Positions 1 through 7,882 of a DNA stretch of 64,000 nucleotides are shown here, piece by piece. The notes beneath the pieces are model-generated. The model was not told the origin of the DNA. It made no database searches and saw only the letters and a list, made by a program, of their open reading frames with translations. The stretch lies in NCBI GenBank assembly GCA_028819435.1, contig JAPPLK010000106.1:27329-91328 (forward strand), in the 5' to 3' direction. Every line of letters begins with the position of its first letter. The stretch's first letter is position 1. This stretch comes from Nitrospira sp. (GTDB lineage: Bacteria; Nitrospirota; Nitrospiria; Nitrospirales; UBA8639). Both the position numbers and the translations under genes were made by a program.

Positions 1-2
1 TG

Positions 3-1388
3 GCTGCCGAAATTGATGACCGGCGTCAAATCATGCTGGAGATGGGAAAAGAGATCAATGAAATCGCGCACCGGTATTTCCCCGGTGGTGCCTTGGTGGC
101 CGAGGGGCATCGTCAATCAACGGCCGCCCTGGAAAAAACGGCGGCCCTCATGGCCGATCCGGCCGTGCCCGCGATTTTTGAAGGCGCTTTTCAATTTGAA
201 GGGACCTTAGTGCGGGTGGACGTACTCGAACGAGTCAACGAGAGCTGGAGGCTGATTGAAGTGAAAGCGGCTTCACGAGTGAAATCCGTGCACCTCGATG
301 ATTTGGCGGTGCAAACCCACGTGCTCCGGGGAAACGGCCTCACGCTGAGCGGCATTTCCTTGATGCGCGTGAATCGACACTATGCGTATCCCGGCGGGGA
401 TGTGGACCTGCGACAATTGTTCGTGGTCGAAGATCTCACGGAAGCCATCCAGGAAAAACTGCCGGATATGCCTCCACGACTCGATGAGATGCGAGCGATG
501 CTCGCTCAAAGTCATGTTCCCGCCGTCGAGCCGGATCACCATTGTCACTCTCCTTATGAATGCCCGTTCTGGTCGCATTGTACCGCGACCAAACCCGCGC
601 GATGGATCTACTATCTGCCCGGCCGGAAAGAGGTTGTGCGTCGGTTGCGCCAACAGGGAATCGAGACTATCGACGAGATTCCTGCCCAGGTTTCTCTGCC
701 TCATTTGCAGCAACGGGTGCGGGAGAACGTAGAATGGATGTCGCCAAGGCTGGCGGAGAAACTTCAGTCGATCCGATACCCTGTCCATCATTTGGATTTC
801 GAGACGGTGATGCCCGCGGTTCCCCTGTACGCACGCACCCACCCCTATCAGCCCATCCCGATTCAATGGTCGAACCATACGGAGACGGAAGACGGGACGT
901 TGCGGCATACCGCCTATTTATCAACGGAACAGAAAGATCCGCGTGAAGGTATTGCCGTGAGCCTGCTGGAATCGGTCGGGGAGGAAGGCAGTATCTGCGT
1001 CTACTCCGAATATGAACGTTACATCGTGAAGGCGTTGGCCGAAGCCGTGCCACGCCTGCGGAAAGACCTGCTTCGAGTGGGGGAGCGTCTCTGGGACCTT
1101 CTCGAAGTGCTGCAAAACCATTATTACCACCCGGACTTTCAAGGGTCGTTTTCCATCAAGTCCGTGCTGCCGGCCCTCGTCCCGTCCTTGGATTATGGCG
1201 ATTTGGAAATCAAGGACGGTGCAACGGCATCGGCCATGTACCATCGAATGATGTTTGTTGTGACCGATTGGGTTGAACGTCAACGCCTGGAATCAGCACT
1301 CCTTGCCTATTGCGCACGGGATACGTTGGGCATGGTGGAACTCCGCCGGGTCCTGTCACAAAAAGTGCAAGCGGCCACCGCATCCTAG
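3..1388 (+). CDS. DUF2779-type protein, 5' end outside window; Cas4-like nuclease region plus DEDD exonuclease-like region
   Basis: Frame is open to the window edge upstream of ATG 33; motifs LIEVKAA, CHSPYECPFWSHC, HLDFET and YCARD. Confidence 0.7.
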   Translation, partial: AAEIDDRRQIMLEMGKEINEIAHRYFPGGALVAEGHRQSTAALEKTAALMADPAVPAIFEGAFQFEGTLVRVDVLERVNESWRLIEVKAASRVKSVHLDDLAVQTHVLRGNGLTLSGISLMRVNRHYAYPGGDVDLRQLFVVEDLTEAIQEKLPDMPPRLDEMRAMLAQSHVPAVEPDHHCHSPYECPFWSHCTATKPARWIYYLPGRKEVVRRLRQQGIETIDEIPAQVSLPHLQQRVRENVEWMSPRLAEKLQSIRYPVHHLDFETVMPAVPLYARTHPYQPIPIQWSNHTETEDGTLRHTAYLSTEQKDPREGIAVSLLESVGEEGSICVYSEYERYIVKALAEAVPRLRKDLLRVGERLWDLLEVLQNHYYHPDFQGSFSIKSVLPALVPSLDYGDLEIKDGATASAMYHRMMFVVTDWVERQRLESALLAYCARDTLGMVELRRVLSQKVQAATAS

Positions 1389-1433
1389 GCGACCGACTTG
1401 AATCAAGGAACAAGGTAAGGGTACTCTTTGATC

Positions 1434-1886
1434 ATGCGAATCTTGGTATTGCACGGGCCCAACCTGAATATGCTTGGGGTACGAGAGCAGGAAACCTACG
1501 GGGATCAGACTCTTCAAGCCATCAACGATCGACTCATGGAACTGGCGAAGGCCGAAGGGGTGGCCCTTGAGGCAAGACATTCGAATGGCGAAGGAGAATT
1601 GGTCTCGTGGATCCAGGAAGCCCGAGGTCAATTCGATGCGATCGTGATCAATCCTGCGGCCTATACGCATACCAGTGTGGCACTTCGGGATGCCATCTTG
1701 AGTGTCACCGTCCCGACGGTTGAGGTGCATTTGTCGAACATTCACCAACGGGAGGAATTTCGCCAACGTTCGTATCTGGCTGGAGTGGCCATCGGCCAGA
1801 TCAGCGGCTTTGGGTCGTTCAGTTATGAGCTCGGGGTTCGGGCGGTCATTGACCACGTCAGAAGAGCCCGGGAGAAATCCGGGTAG
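1434..1886 (+). CDS. aroQ: 3-dehydroquinate dehydratase type II
   Basis: [52 protein letters not shown]. Confidence 0.95.
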   Translation: MRILVLHGPNLNMLGVREQETYGDQTLQAINDRLMELAKAEGVALEARHSNGEGELVSWIQEARGQFDAIVINPAAYTHTSVALRDAILSVTVPTVEVHLSNIHQREEFRQRSYLAGVAIGQISGFGSFSYELGVRAVIDHVRRAREKSG

Positions 1887-1919
1887 GTCGGATTGGCGAA
1901 GGGTAATCAGACAAGAAGT

Positions 1920-2044
1920 CTCTACCCCACCTGACCTCCCCTTACAAAGGGGAGGAAACGGATGGGAATGCTGCCTGCATTTTCCGGCTGTGTTGTTTTT
2001 CTGGCGTTCCCCTCCTTTGTAAGGAGGGGTAAGGGGAGGTAGAG
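1920..2044. repeat. CTCTACC-type dispersed inverted-repeat element, copy 1
   Basis: ctctaccccacctgacctccccttacaaaggggagg...cccctcctttgtaaggaggggtaaggggaggtagag. Confidence 0.9.
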
Positions 2045-2100
2045 CTAGAGGACAGAAGTACGATTGTCGGGTTACTTGTGAGAGAAAGGATACGGAAATC

Positions 2101-2664
2101 GTGATTTCAACCGCAGAGTTTCGAAATGGTGCCCGGATGGAGTTGGAGGGCACACCCTACTATATCGTGGAATTTCAACACGTCAAGCCGGGCAAGGGCG
2201 GAGCGTTTGTCCGGACCAAGTTGAAGAATTTGAAAACCGGTCAGGTATTGGAAAAGACGTTTCGGTCCGGTGAAAAGTTTGACGAACCGGATTTGGAGGA
2301 ATGCGAGATGCAGTTCCTCTATGCTGCCGGTGAGTCCTATACGTTTATGGATACCTCCTCCTATGAGCAGTTCACCTATCAAAAAGGGCAACTCGGCGAC
2401 GATACCGATTTGCTCAAAGAAAACACGATGGTGGAAATTTTGCTTTACGAAGGCAGTCCCATTTCCGTGCTTTTGCCGATATTCATGGAGTTGAAGGTCG
2501 TGGAAACCGACCCTGGGGTACGAGGTGATACCGCTTCGGGAGGCACGAAACCCGCAGTCGTTGAGACCGGAGCGACCATCAAAGTCCCGTTATACCTGGA
2601 GAACGGTGAAACGATTAAAGTCGATACCCGGACCCGGGAGTACGTCGAACGCGTCCGGTCGTGA
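2101..2664 (+). CDS. efp: Elongation factor P
   Basis: MISTAEFRNGARMELEGTPYYIVEFQHVKPGKGGAFVRTKLKNLKTG. Confidence 0.97.
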   Translation: MISTAEFRNGARMELEGTPYYIVEFQHVKPGKGGAFVRTKLKNLKTGQVLEKTFRSGEKFDEPDLEECEMQFLYAAGESYTFMDTSSYEQFTYQKGQLGDDTDLLKENTMVEILLYEGSPISVLLPIFMELKVVETDPGVRGDTASGGTKPAVVETGATIKVPLYLENGETIKVDTRTREYVERVRS

Positions 2665-2667
2665 AGC

Positions 2668-3120
2668 ATGAACAGCGAAGAACGAAAAGAAATCCAGGAT
2701 TTGGTTGAAATTCTCAACGAGCAGAATTTGAACGAGATCGAGGTTCAACGCGGGGACGTGCGTATCCGGATCCGCCGTGAATCCAGTATGGTGGCGAATG
2801 GACAGGTGTCCTCTTCCACGGAATCCGGTCAAACTCCCCAAGCGACCGCAGACGTTGTGGACAAGGATTCATCCCGGTTCTTGACGGTCACCTCGCCCGT
2901 TGTCGGGACGTTCTACCGGTCTCCGTCGCCGGACGTCGAGCCTTACGTGGAAGAAGGAGACCTGGTGAGCAGGGGACAAGTCCTTTGCATCGTCGAAGCC
3001 ATGAAACTGATGAACGAAATCGAATCCGAAGCCGACGGACGAGTCGTCAAGATCCTGGTTGAGAATGAGGCAGGCGTGGAATATGGACAACCCTTGTTTG
3101 TCATCGAACCTCTTCCGTAA
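2668..3120 (+). CDS. accB: Acetyl-CoA carboxylase biotin carboxyl carrier protein
   Basis: Biotinylation motif EAMKLMNEIE near the C-terminus; directly precedes accC. Confidence 0.96.
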   Translation: MNSEERKEIQDLVEILNEQNLNEIEVQRGDVRIRIRRESSMVANGQVSSSTESGQTPQATADVVDKDSSRFLTVTSPVVGTFYRSPSPDVEPYVEEGDLVSRGQVLCIVEAMKLMNEIESEADGRVVKILVENEAGVEYGQPLFVIEPLP

Positions 3121-3147
3121 AGCTTGTTTGTTGGACGAGGAGACTCC

Positions 3148-4497
3148 GTGTTTAAAAAAATCCTGATTGCGAATCGCGGAGAAATCGCCCTGCGTATTAT
3201 CCGTGCCTGTCGGGAACTGGGTATCAAAACGGTCGCTGTTTTCTCCGAAGTCGATGAGCAGGCTCTTTTTGCGCGTCAAGCTGACGAGAGCGTGTGCATC
3301 GGCCCTGGTGACAGTGCTTTGAGCTACCTGAATATTCCCAACGTATTGAGCGCGGCGGAAATTACCGGGGTCGATGCCATCCATCCCGGATACGGGTTCC
3401 TGGCGGAGAATGCGCACTTTGCCGAGATCTGCGAATCCGTCGGCATGACGTTCATCGGTCCGACCTCAGAGCACGTCGCCCTGCTGGGAGACAAGGCCAA
3501 GGCTCGAGAAACCATGCTCCGGCACGGGATTCCCGTCATGCCGGGCAGCGAAGGTGAACTGCAAAACCTTGATCATGCCGTCCAGGTCGCGAGCGAACTC
3601 GGATATCCCGTGATGGTAAAGGCTTCCGCCGGAGGAGGAGGGCGGGGTATGCGGGTCGTCAGTCGTGAAGCCGAACTGGGCAAGGCCATATTATCAGCCC
3701 AGGTGGAAGCGAGAACGGGATTTGCTCACGACGGCGTCTATCTTGAAAAGTTTTTTCCCGAACCCAGGCACGTCGAAATTCAGGTGTTGGCCGATGAACA
3801 CGGACACGCGGTTCATTTGGGAGAGCGTGACTGCTCGATCCAGCGTCGCTACCAGAAATTGGTGGAGGAATCCCCGTCTCCCGTTGTGGATGACTCATTG
3901 AGAAGGGAGATGGGGAAGGTTGCCCTTCAGGTGGTCAAAGCCGTGAATTATCGAAACGCGGGCACCGTGGAGTTTTTGCTTGATCAAAATCGAAAATTTT
4001 ACGTGATGGAAGTCAATACCCGGATCCAGGTTGAACATCCGGTCACGGAAATGGTGACGGGCGTTGATCTCATCAAGGAACAAATTCGCGTGGCCTCGGG
4101 GATTCCATTAGGATTTCGACAGAAAGATGTCCGGTTGCAGGGCCACAGTATCGAATGCCGGATCAATGCGGAATGTCCGGAAACCTTCGTCCCGAGTCCG
4201 GGGGTCGTCTCGCGTTTTCGAGTCCCGGGGGGGGCAGGGATTCGTGTGGATACGGCCCTGGAAGCGACGAGTCAGGTTCATCCCCACTACGATTCCCTGA
4301 TTGCCAAATTGATTGCGCACGGCCAGGATCGTGCTGATGCGCTGGCCCGGGCGCAACGCGCGCTCGACGAGTTTGTCGTGGAAGGGATCAAGACGACGAT
4401 CCCCTTGCAGCGGCTTATCCTGCGTGATCCCGACTTTCAAAAAGGCGGCGTTTCCACTAATTTTCTCGACCGGTTGTTAGCCGGACGTATGCTGTAG
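3148..4497 (+). CDS. accC: Acetyl-CoA carboxylase biotin carboxylase subunit
   Basis: GTG start; VFKKILIANRGEIALRIIRACRELGI, ASAGGGGRGMR, EVNTRIQVEHPVTE. Confidence 0.96.
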   Translation: MFKKILIANRGEIALRIIRACRELGIKTVAVFSEVDEQALFARQADESVCIGPGDSALSYLNIPNVLSAAEITGVDAIHPGYGFLAENAHFAEICESVGMTFIGPTSEHVALLGDKAKARETMLRHGIPVMPGSEGELQNLDHAVQVASELGYPVMVKASAGGGGRGMRVVSREAELGKAILSAQVEARTGFAHDGVYLEKFFPEPRHVEIQVLADEHGHAVHLGERDCSIQRRYQKLVEESPSPVVDDSLRREMGKVALQVVKAVNYRNAGTVEFLLDQNRKFYVMEVNTRIQVEHPVTEMVTGVDLIKEQIRVASGIPLGFRQKDVRLQGHSIECRINAECPETFVPSPGVVSRFRVPGGAGIRVDTALEATSQVHPHYDSLIAKLIAHGQDRADALARAQRALDEFVVEGIKTTIPLQRLILRDPDFQKGGVSTNFLDRLLAGRML

Positions 4498-4501
4498 CGC
4501 C

Positions 4502-5152
4502 GTGCCAAAACCTTCCCTTTCCGGCGTCTATCTCCTGTTGGATGAGCAATGGGCTCCCCGTCATGATTTGCCGGCCGTCATGGAACTGGCAGCCGGATGC
4601 GGTATCCGGTTGTTTCAATATCGGAACAAGACAGGATCCCCACGGGACGTCTTTGCCAAGGGTAAAGAATTACGGGAAGTGGCCGTTCGCTTGGACGTCT
4701 TGTTCATCGTGAATGACCGGTGCGACCTGGCCCTGGCAGTGGAGGCGGACGGCGTACACTTGGGCCAGGATGATCTCCCCCTGGAGTTGGCGAGAAATAT
4801 CATGGGACGCCACAAGATCATCGGGACCTCAACCCATCGACCCGAGGAAGTGACGCAAGCGACCCGGGGAGGCGCGGACTACGTCGGATACGGCCCTCTT
4901 TTTTCCACAACGACCAAGGAAGCCCACGAGGTGCCCGTGGGATTTGCCGGATTACGGGACATTCGTCCCCTGACCTCGTTGCCGGTGTTTGCAATTGGAG
5001 GGATCACTCCGGATTCCGTTGAGGAAGTCATCGCATCCGGAGCGAATGGCGTGGCCGTCGCTTCCGCCGTGTTCGATGCCGTGTCCATGGAACAGGCCAT
5101 GCGTGATCTTGTCAGTTCCTTTCCTGCACCATCCTCGCCACTTCACGAATAG
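4502..5152 (+). CDS. thiE: Thiamine phosphate synthase
   Basis: VNDRCDLALAVEADGVHLGQDDLP, YVGYGPLFSTTTK, AIGGITPDSVEEV. Confidence 0.95.
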   Translation: MPKPSLSGVYLLLDEQWAPRHDLPAVMELAAGCGIRLFQYRNKTGSPRDVFAKGKELREVAVRLDVLFIVNDRCDLALAVEADGVHLGQDDLPLELARNIMGRHKIIGTSTHRPEEVTQATRGGADYVGYGPLFSTTTKEAHEVPVGFAGLRDIRPLTSLPVFAIGGITPDSVEEVIASGANGVAVASAVFDAVSMEQAMRDLVSSFPAPSSPLHE

Positions 5153-5879
5153 TTGAATGGTTTGCGAGCGTTCTGATGCCGTCTTCCCACTGGTCGGGAC
5201 GAACCTGTGTGTTGTAGGGGCGGACCTGCGTGTCCGTCCTCAGACAGGGCTCAAAGGGGAGGGGGCCCATGACCGGCACGTCGCTGAGTTCACGGATCAG
5301 TTTGACGGTGGATGCCTGCTGTTCTTCCGGCGTGGTGTCCGTTTGATTGAGCAGGATCCCGAAAACCGGAACGCCAGCTTGCCGGAGCCCCATGAGGGTT
5401 AAGCGCGTATGGTTGATCGAACCCAAACAGGTTCGACCGACGATCAAACACGGAAAGCCCAGAAGCCTGATCAGGTCGCAGACGTCATGGGTTTCAGTCA
5501 GGGGTACGAGAATGCCTCCGGCGCCTTCCACGAGCACGTAATCGTGATGAACGGCAAAGGTTCGGCAAGCATTGAGAATCGCGTCAACGTCGATGTGTTG
5601 TTGCGCGGTCCGCGCGGCTTCGAGCGGAGCCACGGGCTGAGGAAGGCTATAGACGTTCCGCACGTCCACGTTCTTGCAGGACGCAAATACAGTCCTGAGC
5701 CGGCGGACGTCCGAATTCGTCTTGTCCGGCGCGGAGCCCGTCTCGACGGGCTTCATGATCCCGACTTTGGCGCCGGTTTGTTGCAGCGCCAGCCCCAAGG
5801 CCGCAGTCACCACGGTTTTCCCCACGTTCGTATCCGTTCCGGTGATGAAGATTCCGGGTTGTCGAAGTTGGTTGGGCAT
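5112..5879 (-). CDS. bioD: ATP-dependent dethiobiotin synthetase
   Basis: GIFITGTDTNVGKTVVTAALGLAL, KPVETG, VEGAGGILVPLT; 3' end overlaps thiE 3' end convergently by 41 bp. Confidence 0.93.
   Translation of the reverse strand: MPNQLRQPGIFITGTDTNVGKTVVTAALGLALQQTGAKVGIMKPVETGSAPDKTNSDVRRLRTVFASCKNVDVRNVYSLPQPVAPLEAARTAQQHIDVDAILNACRTFAVHHDYVLVEGAGGILVPLTETHDVCDLIRLLGFPCLIVGRTCLGSINHTRLTLMGLRQAGVPVFGILLNQTDTTPEEQQASTVKLIRELSDVPVMGPLPFEPCLRTDTQVRPYNTQVRPDQWEDGIRTLANHSTIREVARMVQERN
5214..5239 (+). repeat. GTAGGGG-headed REP-like hairpin inside bioD
   Basis: GTAGGGGCGGACCTGCGTGTCCGTCC. Confidence 0.7.
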
Positions 5880-5883
5880 GCAT

Positions 5884-6645
5884 CTACCGGATACGGTTAT
5901 CCACGTTGTACACCTGACCCGAGATATCCCGGGACGTGGTTAAGCGATAGATCAAATCGGCAACCTCATCGAGCGAGGGCGTGCGTCCTAAAACGTGAGC
6001 ATGGAGTTGGTCCGGGTCAGGAAATGTGTCTCCGGCGAGAGGCGATTGATGCCAACCTGGAAAGACCGCATTGACGCGGACGTTGGCCTTGCCGAGTTCC
6101 TTCGCTGCCGACTTGACCAAGCCCAAGGCCCCGGCTTTGCACGCGGCATAAGCCGCTTGGCCTGTCCCGCCCATGGTGCTGCTCAGGGAATTCACGACAG
6201 TCACGGCGCCTCCGCGTTGTTCGGAAAACAGCCTCAGCCCTTGTTGCAGACAAAGAAACAGGCCCGTGAGGTTGACGCGCAGCATGCGCTCCCATTCGGC
6301 CGGCGTGATGCGGACGGTGAGGCGGTTGGTGGTTGTGCCCGCCGCCCACACCATTGCGTCGAGTTCTGGCCAGACCGTTTGAACCTGATTAAAGAGTGCG
6401 TGGATTTGACGGCCGTCACTCACGTCCGCTTGAAAAGAGCGGCTCTGTTGATCCGGGTTTTCGATTTTGCGAACAATAGCATCGGCTGAGTCGTGCCGGG
6501 CATGATAATGGACCCCGACGTTCCATCCATCCTGCGCGAATCGAAGACACACCGCTGAACCGATGACTCCGGAGCCTCCGAGGACGAGCACCGTGGGGGG
6601 ATCCACGGAGCCCTGCTCCTGCTGCAATGAATGCTTCGGTGCCAT
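5884..6645 (-). CDS. SDR family oxidoreductase
   Basis: VLVLGGSGVIGSAVCLRFAQDGW, NSLSSTMGGTGQAAYAACKAG. Confidence 0.9.
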   Translation of the reverse strand: MAPKHSLQQEQGSVDPPTVLVLGGSGVIGSAVCLRFAQDGWNVGVHYHARHDSADAIVRKIENPDQQSRSFQADVSDGRQIHALFNQVQTVWPELDAMVWAAGTTTNRLTVRITPAEWERMLRVNLTGLFLCLQQGLRLFSEQRGGAVTVVNSLSSTMGGTGQAAYAACKAGALGLVKSAAKELGKANVRVNAVFPGWHQSPLAGDTFPDPDQLHAHVLGRTPSLDEVADLIYRLTTSRDISGQVYNVDNRIR

Positions 6646-6655
6646 GGCTATTCTA

Positions 6656-6753
6656 CTCTACCCCACCTGACCTCCCCTTACAAAGGGGAGGGAGAAACGT
6701 CGACAGCATTCTCCATTCCCCTCCTTTGTAAGGAGGGGTAAGGGGAGGTAGAG
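6656..6753. repeat. CTCTACC-type element, copy 2
   Basis: Same conserved arms as copy 1 with a different spacer. Confidence 0.9.
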
Positions 6754-6821
6754 GCATTGGCCGGAACAACGAACCCCGGCGCCTCTGTCTTGCCGTGCTG
6801 AGGGGGCTATGGTACGGTGAT

Positions 6822-6871
6822 ATAGGGGACGGCCGGAGCCTGCCCTGAGCGAAGTCGAAGAGTGCCGTCCC
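6822..6871 (+). repeat. TAGGGGACGGC...GCCGTCCC hairpin with CCTGAGCGAAGTCGAAG element in the loop
   Basis: ataggggacggc-cggagcctgccctgagcgaagtcgaagag-tgccgtccc. Confidence 0.75.
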
Positions 6872-6895
6872 AAATGATTCAGGACATTCCACGGT

Positions 6896-6925
6896 GGGAG
6901 GACAACCACAGGGGGTTGTCCCTAC
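6896..6925 (-). repeat. GTAGGG-headed REP-like hairpin
   Basis: rc: GTAGGGACAACCCCCTGTGGTTGTCCTCCC. Confidence 0.75.
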
Positions 6926-6944
6926 AGGACGAAGGCATCATGAC

Positions 6945-6970
6945 GTAGGGGACGGCCCCTGTGCCGTCCC
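6945..6970 (+). repeat. GTAGGGG-headed REP-like hairpin
   Basis: GTAGGGGACGGCCCCTGTGCCGTCCC. Confidence 0.8.
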
Positions 6971-7000
6971 GTCTGTCAAAACCGAAAAACAGGAGAACGT

Positions 7001-7882
7001 GTGGTCGGATTCGCCGTATTGAGAGCCGTACTGGTTGCAGGTCTGTTCGCGGGTTGGTGCAGTCCCGGGTTCGGGCAGGTTGCGCCTACCGTGATCCAGG
7101 ATGCGGGCGTCTACTTTCCCGATCAAACGGGAAATGAGTGGAAATACCAAGGGCGTATCGCCGAAGGCGTCGTGAACCAGATCGAAGATAAAACGTTCGT
7201 GAACGTTTCGAAGGTCACGGGAACAGAAAAAAAGGACGGCGTCGTGGTCACGGTGTTCCACGATACCAATCCCGGTGACCAGGGGCCCACCGACAGTTAT
7301 TATCTGCGAGACGTGGCAGGTATTCGTTACTATGGATCCAAACCGGGGACGATTCTGGAACGGCAGTTGATTCCCTATCAAATCGTGCGGTTTCCTCTCG
7401 AAGTTCCAAGCTCCTTTCATCAATTGGACCGGAAAAACCTCAATTTGGGCTTGGACCTCGATCGTGACGGACAGGCAGAGACCGTGGACGTCCGGGCTAC
7501 GGTGAACCTCGCGGGGCAGGAAGCCGTGACCGTGCCGGTCGGGACGTATGAAAAGGCGATTCGCATGGAAGCGCACATGAACCTGTTGGTGCATTTGTCC
7601 GGAGACGGCACGCGCATTACCGGATTCGACACGATGACGCTGTGGTTGGCGAAAGGCGTGGGGTTGGTCAAATACATTGAGCGCCAGATGGTTCCGATGG
7701 TCGGAGCAGGCAAGGACCGGTTGATTGAAATTACCGAAGAATTGGAAGAAGCCAGCTTACAGGACGGGACCGTCCGGCTCAGCCGGCGCAAACCCGCGAC
7801 GTATGGTGTTCTCGCACGTCAGCCGTTGAACCATGAATTGTTCCAGGTACCCATCCCCTCCGGCCTTGACGCCTACCCCTGA
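7001..7882 (+). CDS. Hypothetical secreted protein
   Basis: GTG start, N-terminal hydrophobic signal; 3' end overlaps putA 3' end. Confidence 0.75.
   Translation: MVGFAVLRAVLVAGLFAGWCSPGFGQVAPTVIQDAGVYFPDQTGNEWKYQGRIAEGVVNQIEDKTFVNVSKVTGTEKKDGVVVTVFHDTNPGDQGPTDSYYLRDVAGIRYYGSKPGTILERQLIPYQIVRFPLEVPSSFHQLDRKNLNLGLDLDRDGQAETVDVRATVNLAGQEAVTVPVGTYEKAIRMEAHMNLLVHLSGDGTRITGFDTMTLWLAKGVGLVKYIERQMVPMVGAGKDRLIEITEELEEASLQDGTVRLSRRKPATYGVLARQPLNHELFQVPIPSGLDAYP

Noticed and set aside
273-908. Long minus-strand ORF (211 aa)
   Set aside because: Antisense shadow of the DUF2779 gene; no recognizable motif and a composition typical of complement translation
1356-2153. 265-aa minus ORF
   Set aside because: Antisense to aroQ and runs through a repeat element; no coding support
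4498-4501. TPP riboswitch upstream of thiE, or one before thiS/tenA
   Set aside because: thiE is 4 bp from accC, and no TPP-riboswitch core was recognized before thiS or tenA
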